DNA of 22,869 nucleotides, from the NCBI GenBank assembly GCA_016839845.1, contig JAEOTL010000187.1, positions 1-22,869 on the forward strand. Direction: 5' to 3'. The stretch is from Promethearchaeota archaeon. GTDB taxonomy: Archaea > Asgardarchaeota > Lokiarchaeia > Sigynarchaeales > SOKP01. The notes beneath the pieces are model-generated. The model was given only the letters and a program-made list of their open reading frames with translations. It was not told where the DNA came from and searched no databases. A program made the translations under genes and the position numbers. The stretch's first letter is position 1. Every line of letters begins with the position of its first letter. Of the stretch, positions 8,033 through 15,573 are shown in pieces.

Positions 8033-8434
8033 ATGAGTGAGAAAAGGAAAATAAAGGTTCTAGTTTGTAAACCCGGACTTGACGGGCACGATAGAGGAGC
8101 TAAAGTAATCGCACGAGCATTAAGAGATGCAGGAATGGAAGTAATATATACAGGCATCCATCAAACACCTGATGACATTGTTAATACAGTTGTTCAAGAG
8201 GATCCTGATGCGGTAATGTTAAGCATCTTATCAGGATCCCACAATGCATTATGTCCCATTATAATGGACAAACTAAAGGAACAAGGGATTAATGATGTAC
8301 TTGTAGCTGTGGGTGGAATAATCCCAGATGAAGATAAACCATTTTTGGAAAAACATGGTCTAATGGGTTTTTACGGACCTGGTACAGATCTGAACACAAT
8401 AGTAGATTTTGTGAAAAACAATTTGAAAAGATAA
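8033..8434 (+). CDS. B12-binding small subunit of the acyl-CoA mutase
   Basis: A 133-residue cobalamin-binding protein that supplies the adenosylcobalamin half of the mutase. It shows the base-off/His-on signature D17-x-H19-xx-G22, then S64-x-L66 and GG at 94-95, with His19 the expected lower axial ligand to cobalt. The length matches stand-alone small subunits of archaeal mutases, IcmB and HcmB. GGAG at 8019-8022 lies 10 bases before the ATG and overlaps the end of the large-subunit gene region; the 14-base gap and shared strand imply co-translation. An ATG at 8026 is out of frame and ignored. The C-terminal loop FYGPGTD (113-119) borders the active site in this family and may help set substrate choice. 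Confidence 0.93.
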   Translation: MSEKRKIKVLVCKPGLDGHDRGAKVIARALRDAGMEVIYTGIHQTPDDIVNTVVQEDPDAVMLSILSGSHNALCPIIMDKLKEQGINDVLVAVGGIIPDEDKPFLEKHGLMGFYGPGTDLNTIVDFVKNNLKR

Positions 8435-8441
8435 AGCTAGC

Positions 8442-9437
8442 ATGGATCACTCCGATTTAATTAGTAAACTCCTGAAAGGAAATACAAGAGCTGCTGCAAG
8501 ATTAATTACTATAGTAGAAAATGATATTGAAGCAGCAGAACAAGTCGTTAATTCCATTTATCAGCATACTGGTAAAGCCTACATTCTCGGTATTACTGGA
8601 GCACCAGGCACAGGAAAATCAACATTCATCTCAACCCTGACCAAGAATTTTATTGAGGAAGGTAAAAAAGTTGGGATAATCTGTGTTGACCCTACTTCTC
8701 CTCTAACTGGTGGGGCTTTGTTAGGAGATAGAATTCGGATGAAACAACATTTTTCACTAGATAATGTATTTATAAGAAGTATGGCAAATCGTGGACAATT
8801 AGGAGGTTTAGCAAGAGCTACAGAAGATACAATAAAGATATTGGATGCATATGGGTGCGACATCATTATTGTTGAAACGGTAGGAGTAGGCCAATCAGAA
8901 GTTGATATATTTAAATCAGCTCAATCTGTGTTGGTTCTCGTAGTTCCAGGTTTGGGAGATGATATTCAAGCTATCAAAGCAGGGATAATGGAAATAACTG
9001 ATATTTTTGTTGTGAATAAAATGGATTTACCGGGAGCAGATAAGAAGGTATCTGACATTATGCAGATGCTCGAGTTCAAATCAAGTTATAAATACGAATC
9101 TGCAGAATTCGATGAAAAATTTGCCAAAATTACTCAATGGACACCAGAAATATCGAAAGTAAATTCGAAAACAGGAGAGAATTTTGAAATCTTGCTTAAA
9201 CTCATAGAGAAGCATAAACTCTTCTTACAGCAATCTGGTATCATTTCAAATTACTTAAAAAACCGGATAAAAACTGAATCAATCCAAATTTTAAGGCACA
9301 AATTAACAAAAAAAATTGAAGATTTGATGAATACAGATGCTGAAATTGATAAGTATATTGATCAAGTTATTCAAAAGTCCTTAGATCCTTATTCTATGGC
9401 AAATCGTATAATTAAGATGTTAGGTTTAGAAAAATAA
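8442..9437 (+). CDS. meaB: MeaB/ArgK-type GTPase, mutase chaperone
   Basis: G3E-family P-loop GTPase, 331 residues, that protects and reloads B12-dependent mutases. Walker A is G53APGTGKST61; a DPTSPLTGGALLGDRIRM segment lies at 83-100, the switch/Walker B region ETVGVGQSE at 145-153, and the guanine-specificity motif NKMD at 192-195. A helical C-terminal part (about 265-331) would form the dimerisation arm. It starts 7 bases after the small-subunit stop, completing a three-gene module. No clear Shine-Dalgarno site precedes it, so it is probably read by coupling. A hairpin (9439-9457) directly follows its stop. Family identity is secure. Which mutase it serves follows from gene order: the one immediately upstream. 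Confidence 0.93.
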   Translation: MDHSDLISKLLKGNTRAAARLITIVENDIEAAEQVVNSIYQHTGKAYILGITGAPGTGKSTFISTLTKNFIEEGKKVGIICVDPTSPLTGGALLGDRIRMKQHFSLDNVFIRSMANRGQLGGLARATEDTIKILDAYGCDIIIVETVGVGQSEVDIFKSAQSVLVLVVPGLGDDIQAIKAGIMEITDIFVVNKMDLPGADKKVSDIMQMLEFKSSYKYESAEFDEKFAKITQWTPEISKVNSKTGENFEILLKLIEKHKLFLQQSGIISNYLKNRIKTESIQILRHKLTKKIEDLMNTDAEIDKYIDQVIQKSLDPYSMANRIIKMLGLEK

Positions 9438-9438
9438 A

Positions 9439-9457
9439 TCTCAGTGGGGTTCTGAGA
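9439..9457 (+). terminator. Hairpin after the mutase operon
   Basis: TCTCAG and CTGAGA form a perfect 6-base stem around a 7-base loop beginning two bases after the meaB stop. The downstream sequence is AT-rich but without a long T-run. The position suggests an operon-end terminator or a 3'-end processing/stability hairpin. Confidence 0.4.
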
Positions 9458-9528
9458 GACAGTAATTATTTTATATTTACCCTTCCTTTCAATTGTAGTA
9501 TACGATGTATTTAGGAGTTTATTAAAAA

Positions 9529-10140
9529 ATGAATGAAAAAGCAATCTTAGTTTATCGTATAATATTTGCTGCATTAAGTTGGTTCACTATCATCGCTGGT
9601 GCAATTAATTACACGATTGCATCAGGAGAACTTCTCCCTTGGTTTAATGGATTCAAATCATTTACTATGCAAACAAACCTAATGGTTACTATCTGGCTTA
9701 CATTAGCAATTATATGGCACAATAAACCAGAAACACTTGAAAAAATAATGGGTCCTCTAAAAGGTGCTTTTACACTCTATATAACAATAACTTTCTTGTT
9801 TTTTGCGGTTCTATTGGGTTGGATGTACACCCCCACAGGATTTGCAGCTTTTAGTAATCTTGTTTTGCACTATATTACGCCGATTGCCTTCATTATAGAT
9901 TGGGTATTAACGGAAAACAAAAAAAGGTATAAATGGAGCTACATGCTCTATTGGATTATTTATCCAATCGGTTATTTAGTATTTGCTTTTATTCATGGCA
10001 CTTTTACTGGTAATTACTTATATTACTTTCTAGATGCAACCATTTTCGGGATTTTAATACTTGGAGTTGTTTCTTTATTAGTGGGAGTAGGAGTAATCTT
10101 AGGATGTATCTATATTTTTGTTAACAGAAAGAGAATATAA
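9529..10140 (+). CDS. Pr6Pr-like six-helix membrane protein
   Basis: A 203-residue integral membrane protein with about six hydrophobic segments, at roughly 9-29, 47-66, 79-101, 107-126, 138-160 and 170-198. Motifs FTMQTNLMV (near 44-52), LHYITPIAFIIDWVL (near 111-125) and WIIYPIGYLVFAFIHG (near 144-159) recall the Pr6Pr (FAR-17a/AIG1-like) family, whose biochemical role in prokaryotes is not defined. AGGAG shortly before the ATG is a good Shine-Dalgarno site. It is separated from the mutase operon by a hairpin and 91 bases, so it is probably a separate transcription unit. A 15-base T-run just past its stop, inside the convergent gene, could end its transcript. Confidence 0.75.
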   Translation: MNEKAILVYRIIFAALSWFTIIAGAINYTIASGELLPWFNGFKSFTMQTNLMVTIWLTLAIIWHNKPETLEKIMGPLKGAFTLYITITFLFFAVLLGWMYTPTGFAAFSNLVLHYITPIAFIIDWVLTENKKRYKWSYMLYWIIYPIGYLVFAFIHGTFTGNYLYYFLDATIFGILILGVVSLLVGVGVILGCIYIFVNRKRI

Positions 10141-10150
10141 AATAAACCTG

Positions 10151-10417
10151 TTATTTACTTCGGTTTTTTTTTTTTTTTGGATCAATCCATTCAGAATAAA
10201 TTTCTATAATTATTAAGGATTCCTTCTGGTGGCATTTTTCGCATTCTTCACCATTCAATTCCTTAAACACAAAATCCCCCTCCTTGAATTCTTGGGAGAT
10301 TGTTTCCTTACAAGCTTTACATTTAATAACAGTGTGCTTTTTCTCTACAAATTTCTTCTTCCGATCTAATATTTCACCTATTGCAGGGATTGGAGGAAGT
10401 TGGGGTTCTTCAGCCAT
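10151..10417 (-). CDS. Small zinc-binding protein, function unknown
   Basis: An 88-residue protein with two CxxC knuckles, C33-KA-C36 and C59-EK-C62, forming a probable single zinc ribbon between a proline-rich N-terminus (PQLPPIPAIG) and a lysine-rich tail (KKKKNRSK). The tail is encoded by a long A-run on the minus strand, so its exact sequence is vulnerable to homopolymer error. It converges on the Pr6Pr-like gene with 10 bases between stops. I do not recognise a named family; a nucleic-acid- or protein-binding accessory role is only a guess from the fold. Confidence 0.65.
   Translation of the reverse strand: MAEEPQLPPIPAIGEILDRKKKFVEKKHTVIKCKACKETISQEFKEGDFVFKELNGEECEKCHQKESLIIIEIYSEWIDPKKKKNRSK
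10164..10178 (+). terminator. T15 run serving the convergent upstream gene
   Basis: Fifteen consecutive T on the plus strand, starting 24 bases after the stop of the 9529-10140 gene. Poly-T tracts end transcription in archaea. Here the tract doubles as lysine codons of the opposite-strand zinc protein. Confidence 0.4.
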
Positions 10418-10549
10418 AATCTTTCAATACCTAGAACTTTTTATGTTATTAAGAGAACAAAAGCTAATAACCTTTTAGGTTAAATTCTATAATTGTAATT
10501 CTTTAAGATTGTTCAAAGTAAGATAATGAAAAAAAAATTTAATTAAAAT

Positions 10550-12244
10550 TTAAAACCAAAAGTATAGAAAAACAATACCAATGATAAATGCAAGTGCTAC
10601 CCAAACATATCTAAAATGCTTCGCATAATTTCGATGTCTACTTCCAGATTCAGACTCAATAGTATCTACTTGGATATATGGAGAAGGACCACGTCTATAC
10701 CAACCCGTTATCCTTACTCTTTGATCTACTAACCTTCTGACAGTTCTTAAAGAAAAAATCAGATCAACTATCCATATCCCAAAACGATAATCAACGTACA
10801 TCAGACCAGTCTCATCTTGAAAATACATATCTTCGCTGAAGACATATCCTGGGACACCACGTCCAACAATAGTACCTTCTATAATTGCGGGGACTGATCT
10901 TATTGGACTCACTTTAACATTGGTGACAAGATCAACAACTTGTTTTCTTTGAAATCCGCTTCGGTACATAAATCTGGTCTTAGCAAGGGAAGCAAGACCA
11001 ATTAGGAAGAATCCTACTGCCCAGATAAATATTATACTCCGTGTAGTTAATAGAGTTAGGGTGTAGAAACCCACAAAACTAAATATCCATGCAATTGTCA
11101 TTCCAAGCAATGCAAGAAAGATTAATGTAGGGAGTGATTTTATTAATACATCCCCAAGAAACTGATCCCATAAAGTTTTTCCCGCTTGTTCTTCTTTCAA
11201 CTTTTTAGCATCAGAAAAATCTAATTCAGGTTTAACTCCATAGAGTTGGCACAACATATTTAGACGCAATATCCTTTTTGCTGGTAATGGGTGTGTTGAA
11301 AATACTTGAAAATACTTCGCCCATGGATTATATAAATCCCAAGCGGCAGCTTTTTGAATCGCTTCCATTTTCAAAACACCTGTAGTACTCACACTGATAA
11401 TACCTAAACCTTTAGCTGCTCCTGGATCGAAAATACCCAATCCTCGAAGAGCTCGTACTCTCGATTTATTCCTTTCTTCTATATCGCCATCCACTAACAA
11501 ACCATAAGCAATTTTTACAAGTCCAGTAGCTAAAGCATTAGGGTCCTCTAATACTTCAGCACTATGTTCATCTGCATAATATTCCCGAATTCTGCTAACG
11601 ATAAGCGATATAAGATATCCCAAATAATAACTTAAGTATGATAACACTGCAACTGCAACCAGAATGAGACCTATGGCATTTCCCTCATCACTTCTTGATC
11701 TTCTCCTATTAGAAAAAATCCCAGCATAGTAAGCCCATCGAGCAACTGTCAATAAGACCAATGGGATCGCAAATACTATAGTCATGATAATAAAATCCGA
11801 ATGCACTACATGGCCTAATTCATGAGAAAATACAGCATTCTGCTCTTTTTTATTCAAGTATTTTAAAATTCCATCAGTAATTACCACTCTTGCTGAGTTC
11901 TTACTCCATCCATACGTAAATGCATTAGGGTTACCATCATGGATGATTCCTAGTCTAGGCATTTTAATCCCATTATATGCTACTACTTTATCAAGAGAAT
12001 CTGCAAGATGGGGATAAAGCGCTGCAAAATCCTCATAAGGAATCCAATCTATCCTATAAATCCACCCAATGATTAATGGCGAGATCCCATATTGGAACAA
12101 GATCATTAGGATAGTAAAGCCAACCATTAATAATAACATCCAAATGTTCAATGGTAAGAACCAAACAACAATAGCAAATAGGACAGCATAAAGAAGACCA
12201 AACAAGGCAGTTATAGCTAATCCCGAAGCTAATTTTAATCCTAT
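10550..12244 (-). CDS. HtpX-like M48 family membrane metalloprotease
   Basis: Zinc endopeptidase of the M48 family, implicated in membrane protein quality control. The catalytic H-E-L-G-H lies about residues 141-145 counted from the ATA start (128-132 from the inner TTG), and the downstream zinc ligand is in REYYADEHSAE. Two N-terminal membrane helices precede it, two hydrophobic segments follow the HELGH, and a C-terminal region has two more helices, an OB-like soluble stretch and a final helix. An internal TTG at 12205 would remove the first 13 residues (IGLKLASGLAITA), which extend the first membrane helix as in other HtpX proteins, and it has no ribosome-binding site. GGTG at 12255-12252 is 7 bases before ATA 12244-12242, so I place the start there. 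An ATT three bases earlier is the alternative. The family call is secure; the start is inferred. Confidence 0.87.
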   Translation of the reverse strand: MGLKLASGLAITALFGLLYAVLFAIVVWFLPLNIWMLLLMVGFTILMILFQYGISPLIIGWIYRIDWIPYEDFAALYPHLADSLDKVVAYNGIKMPRLGIIHDGNPNAFTYGWSKNSARVVITDGILKYLNKKEQNAVFSHELGHVVHSDFIIMTIVFAIPLVLLTVARWAYYAGIFSNRRRSRSDEGNAIGLILVAVAVLSYLSYYLGYLISLIVSRIREYYADEHSAEVLEDPNALATGLVKIAYGLLVDGDIEERNKSRVRALRGLGIFDPGAAKGLGIISVSTTGVLKMEAIQKAAAWDLYNPWAKYFQVFSTHPLPAKRILRLNMLCQLYGVKPELDFSDAKKLKEEQAGKTLWDQFLGDVLIKSLPTLIFLALLGMTIAWIFSFVGFYTLTLLTTRSIIFIWAVGFFLIGLASLAKTRFMYRSGFQRKQVVDLVTNVKVSPIRSVPAIIEGTIVGRGVPGYVFSEDMYFQDETGLMYVDYRFGIWIVDLIFSLRTVRRLVDQRVRITGWYRRGPSPYIQVDTIESESGSRHRNYAKHFRYVWVALAFIIGIVFLYFWF

Positions 12245-12257
12245 AATTTTTCACCTT
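12245..12257 (-). promoter_or_regulatory. Shine-Dalgarno site deciding the non-ATG start of the M48 gene
   Basis: On the minus strand AAGGTGA occupies 12257-12251; its GGTG is followed by seven bases and then ATA. The TGA of this site is in frame with the protease, so translation cannot begin further upstream. The geometry is identical to that before the L10e gene. Confidence 0.55.
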
Positions 12258-12277
12258 TTAATAAATTAATTTTATTC

Positions 12278-12298
12278 GCAGAACTTTAGAGATTCTGC
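12278..12298 (-). promoter_or_regulatory. Leader hairpin GCAGAA-N9-TTCTGC before the M48 gene
   Basis: A perfect 6-base inverted repeat, about 34-54 bases before the ATA start. A TATA-like TTATAAAAT on the minus strand (12376-12368) lies further upstream, which would put the repeat inside the 5' leader. It could be an operator or leader structure; no further evidence. Confidence 0.25.
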
Positions 12299-12415
12299 AG
12301 TTTTTTAATAAATGTGGAAATTTTTATGTAGTATAGAGGAACAACCCTATTAATTCTTTAGGTTTAAATTTTATAAGAAACCGAATTTGCCGAAAAAGAG
12401 GATTTCATTCTTTTT

Positions 12416-13249
12416 TTAGAAGACCTTCTTTTTCCGCTTTTTCTCTTTTGATTTTTTCTTATCTTCCTCTTTTTCTTCTTTAATCCCTTGATCAGGAGGA
12501 GTTTCATCTTCTTTTTTTTCTTCCACTACCTCTTCTTCTGGTTCTGGTTCTGGCTCTGGCTCTGCTTCAGGTTCAGGTTTAGGAGGTTTAGGTTTACGGG
12601 AAGTAATAACTTTAGTATAGCGTATAACTTCTTTACCGTATTTAAAACCATCTTGGATAATCTCAAGTATGGTATTCTCGGGATGATCCTCCTTTTCTAC
12701 TGTTGTTAGTGTTTCATGATAGCTGTAATCAAAGGGATCGTTAATTTTAACTTCAATTGGTTCTGCTCCATATGACTTGAAGGTGCTCATAAACTGATTA
12801 TAGAAACCAGTAAGAATCTTGTTTTCGGACTCATTCTCAGTCTCGATTGCCTTCTTAAAGGAATCGTATAAGGGAAGGAAATTTTTTAACACTGAAGCGG
12901 TATACTGAGTTCTTAAATCTTGCCGTGATTTATTCCATCGTTTTTGAGCATTTTCAAATTCTGCTTGGAGAAGTATGTATTTTCTTTTAGACTCATCATT
13001 TTCTTTTTGTATTTTTGAGAACTTGTCTTTAATTTTAGATAATTCTGTTTTTAGTTTTTTGACTTCTTCAACTACTTCTCCTTTAGAAAAGTATTCCAAC
13101 TCATAATGCTCTTTTTCTTCAAGCTGTTTAACTTCTTCTTGCTTAATCACTCTTTTTTCTACAATATTGGTAGTATCTTCATTTTCAGATGAATTTTTGA
13201 TTTCATCAGTAGTTGTTTCGTTGTTGGTATTTTGATTTTCTTCAACCAT
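12416..13249 (-). CDS. grpE: GrpE nucleotide-exchange factor with long charged C-terminal tail
   Basis: Co-chaperone that releases ADP from DnaK. The first 50 residues are acidic and disordered, residues about 57-118 form the long dimerising coiled coil, and the conserved end-domain follows (LPLYDSFKKAIE at 125-136; INDPFDYSYHE about 169-179; DGFKYGKEVIRYTKV at 200-214). Ordinary GrpE ends soon after that point. Here a roughly 60-residue tail follows, first Pro-Glu-Lys repeats (PKPPKPEPEAEPEPEPEPEE, 220-239) and then an acidic-to-lysine-rich stretch ending KKRKKKVF. The 277-residue length exceeds the usual 170-210. It is divergently paired with dnaK across 225 bases. Family certain; the tail's role is unknown. 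Confidence 0.92.
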   Translation of the reverse strand: MVEENQNTNNETTTDEIKNSSENEDTTNIVEKRVIKQEEVKQLEEKEHYELEYFSKGEVVEEVKKLKTELSKIKDKFSKIQKENDESKRKYILLQAEFENAQKRWNKSRQDLRTQYTASVLKNFLPLYDSFKKAIETENESENKILTGFYNQFMSTFKSYGAEPIEVKINDPFDYSYHETLTTVEKEDHPENTILEIIQDGFKYGKEVIRYTKVITSRKPKPPKPEPEAEPEPEPEPEEEVVEEKKEDETPPDQGIKEEKEEDKKKSKEKKRKKKVF

Positions 13250-13474
13250 AAGGCTTCCCTTGCACTTATAATTATAATATATGATAAAAAATCGATTATT
13301 TATTTTATTTTTTGTGATATAGAGATCTATAAATAAAATTTTTAACTCTTTTTTAATTAATACTTAATTAGCAATAGTAGATTTACAAAATTATAATAAT
13401 AATATTATTAAACATTCGAAAACCATTGAAATTTATTAGAACTCATAATTCTAAGAATGAGAGATGTGTGAAAT
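13250..13474. promoter_or_regulatory. Divergent grpE/dnaK promoter region
   Basis: A 225-base very AT-rich spacer. Candidate TATA elements are TTTATTAG at about 13432-13439 for dnaK, about 40 bases before its ATG, and an ATTATAATTATAAG-like stretch near 13266-13280 on the minus strand for grpE, close enough to imply a short leader. TAATAATATTATTA near 13395-13408 is palindromic but may simply reflect composition. I see no RNA gene here. Confidence 0.35.
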
Positions 13475-15490
13475 ATGAGTGAAGAAAATAAAGAAGAACC
13501 GAAAAGGACGACTAGAAAAGAGAAAATCATAGGAATAGACCTTGGAACGTCGAACAGCGCATGTGCAGTTTTGAGTGCAACGGGTCAACCTGAAATTATC
13601 CCAGCAGCTGAAGGGAGAACCCTAGGGGGAAAGGCATTTCCTTCTTATGTCGCATTTGATGATACAGGTCGCAAAATTGTTGGAGAACCTGCAAGACGTC
13701 AAGCAGTTAGCAATCCAGATGGAACGATTACAGCCATAAAACGAAAAATGGGTACCTCGTATAAAGCAAAATTACAAGTTGGTGATAAATCGCAAGAGTT
13801 TTCACCTGAAGAAATTAGTGCAATGATTCTTAAAAAAATCAAAAATGATGCTTCAGCGTATCTGGGATATGAAATTAAAAAAGCAGTGATAACCGTCCCA
13901 GCATACTTTAATGACGCTCAAAGAACTGCCACAAAAAATGCTGGTGAAATTGCGGGGTTAGAAGTAGTACGAATGATAAATGAACCAACTGCAGCATGCC
14001 TTGCCTATGGATTAGATAAAGATACTAAAGATAAACTCCATAAGATATGTGTTTTGGATCTGGGGGGTGGTACATTCGATATCACACTCATGGAATACGG
14101 GGAGGGTGTCGTAGAGGTTATGTCAACAGCGGGAGATACGCAACTCGGTGGTACTGATATGGATAACGCTATTATCGATTGGGTGACTGAAGAATTTAAA
14201 AAGAAAGAAGGAATTGATTTAAAAGGTGACAGCAAAGCATGGATACGTATTAAGGACGCTGGCGAAAAAGCAAAAATAGAATTGTCTACAACATTATCCA
14301 CCTCGATAAATTTACCCTATATATCTCAAAAAGAAGGAAATCCTGTACATTTGATGATGGAACTTACGAGAGCAAAGCTGGAATCTTTAATTGAACCAAC
14401 TCTAGGAAGACTTGAACCGCTTATGCGGAGAGCAGTGTCTGATGCAAAAATATCTGTAAATGAGGTTGACAAAATCATATTAGTTGGTGGACCAACTCGG
14501 ATGCCTTCGGTTCAAGAGAGGTTCAAAAAATTCTTTGGGAGAGAACCAGAGCATAGTGTTGATCCAATGGAATGTGTTGCGATTGGAGCTGCGATTCAAG
14601 GTGGTGTTATAGCTGGCGATGTTGAAGATCTACTTTTACTCGATGTTACCCCACTTTCATTAGGAGTAGAGACACTTGGTGGTGTGTTTACCAAATTAAT
14701 TGAACGTAATACGACTATTCCTACCGAAAAAAGTCAAGTATTCAGCACAGCAGCAGATAATCAACCTGCGGTGACTATCAATGTACTTCAAGGGGAACGT
14801 GCAATGGCTAAAGATAATATCCCCTTAGGGATGTTTCATTTAACTGGAATTCCACCAGCTCCAAGAGGGATACCCCAAATTGAAGTTAAATTCTCAATTG
14901 ACGCTGATGGAATAGTGCATGTAACCGCCAAAGACTTGGGGACAGGCAAAGAGACTGGAATTACTGTAACAGGCGCTCAAGGATTAACTCCTGAAGAAAT
15001 TGAAGAAAAAATAAGATCTGCATCTCAATTTGAAGAAGAAGATAAGAAAGTTAAAGAACTTGTAGAAGCAAAAAACACTGCTGATTCAATGATCTACCAA
15101 ACTCGAAAGTTAATGGAAGACAACAAAGATAAAATTCAGGAAAATGAGAAAAGTGAAATTGAAGCTGCCATTGCATCGTTGGAAGAGGATATTAAATCAG
15201 AGGACGTCAGTCGAATCAAATTGGGAATCGAAAATCTACAAAAGTCGATGTATAGCTTTTCTCAGAGAATCTATCAAACCCAGACACAAGATCAAGTGTA
15301 CCAACAAGCTGCTGAACAAGCCCAAAGAGCGGCAAGTGGAATGGGAGGTGTACCTCCGGGAGGAATGGGAGGCGTACCCCCAGGAGGAATGGAGGGAGCC
15401 GGACCTACTGGAACCACATCAGATGATGAGAAGAAGAAAGAAGAAGATAAGAAAAAGAAAGTTGTCGACGTCGACTGGGACGAGGATTAA
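13475..15490 (+). CDS. dnaK: Hsp70 chaperone DnaK
   Basis: ATP-dependent chaperone, 671 residues. The nucleotide-binding domain begins at [16 protein letters not shown] (17-32) after an unusual hydrophilic 16-residue leader. It includes [37 protein letters not shown] and [13 protein letters not shown]. The linker [16 protein letters not shown] opens the substrate-binding domain ([20 protein letters not shown]), followed by a helical lid. The C-terminus has GMGGVPPG repeats encoded by a tandem 24-base unit, then a charged end finishing VDVDWDED. grpE lies divergently upstream; no dnaJ is in the window. Codon use looks somewhat richer in G and C than the flanking genes, as often seen in highly expressed genes. 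Confidence 0.98.
   Translation: MSEENKEEPKRTTRKEKIIGIDLGTSNSACAVLSATGQPEIIPAAEGRTLGGKAFPSYVAFDDTGRKIVGEPARRQAVSNPDGTITAIKRKMGTSYKAKLQVGDKSQEFSPEEISAMILKKIKNDASAYLGYEIKKAVITVPAYFNDAQRTATKNAGEIAGLEVVRMINEPTAACLAYGLDKDTKDKLHKICVLDLGGGTFDITLMEYGEGVVEVMSTAGDTQLGGTDMDNAIIDWVTEEFKKKEGIDLKGDSKAWIRIKDAGEKAKIELSTTLSTSINLPYISQKEGNPVHLMMELTRAKLESLIEPTLGRLEPLMRRAVSDAKISVNEVDKIILVGGPTRMPSVQERFKKFFGREPEHSVDPMECVAIGAAIQGGVIAGDVEDLLLLDVTPLSLGVETLGGVFTKLIERNTTIPTEKSQVFSTAADNQPAVTINVLQGERAMAKDNIPLGMFHLTGIPPAPRGIPQIEVKFSIDADGIVHVTAKDLGTGKETGITVTGAQGLTPEEIEEKIRSASQFEEEDKKVKELVEAKNTADSMIYQTRKLMEDNKDKIQENEKSEIEAAIASLEEDIKSEDVSRIKLGIENLQKSMYSFSQRIYQTQTQDQVYQQAAEQAQRAASGMGGVPPGGMGGVPPGGMEGAGPTGTTSDDEKKKEEDKKKKVVDVDWDED
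15338..15385 (+). repeat. Tandem 24-base repeat in the dnaK 3' end
   Basis: Two units beginning GGAATGGGAGG, at 15338-15361 and 15362-15385, differ at three positions, all silent, and encode GMGGVPPG twice. A third partial unit (GGAATGGAGGGA) follows. Such Gly/Met-rich tails are common in Hsp70s. Confidence 0.85.
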
Positions 15491-15533
15491 TTAATTTTTT
15501 TTAATATTTATTTTTATTTTTTAAAAAAAGTTG

Positions 15534-15556
15534 AGCTGATATTCGTTGCATCAGCT
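15534..15556 (-). terminator. Hairpin terminator for the glycyl radical enzyme gene, between convergent genes
   Basis: AGCTGAT and ATCAGCT form a 7-base stem with a 9-base loop. On the minus strand it follows the glycyl radical enzyme stop by 17 bases and is succeeded by a run of seven T, an intrinsic-type arrangement. The T-rich stretch 15493-15522 on the plus strand can end dnaK transcripts. Confidence 0.5.
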
Positions 15557-15573
15557 TTAGTTATTTACATAAA

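Noticed and set aside
12203..12205. TTG 12205 as the M48 start
   Set aside because: No ribosome-binding site precedes it, and it would cut into the first membrane helix; the GGTG site points to ATA 12244.
12054..12254. Minus-strand ATG-initiated 66-codon frame at the M48 start
   Set aside because: It is out of frame with the protease and encodes a cysteine/tryptophan-rich sequence without family resemblance; the protease frame is open over the same bases.
12488..12709. Plus-strand frame rich in Phe and Trp
   Set aside because: It is the complement of the Pro-Glu codon repeats in the grpE tail.
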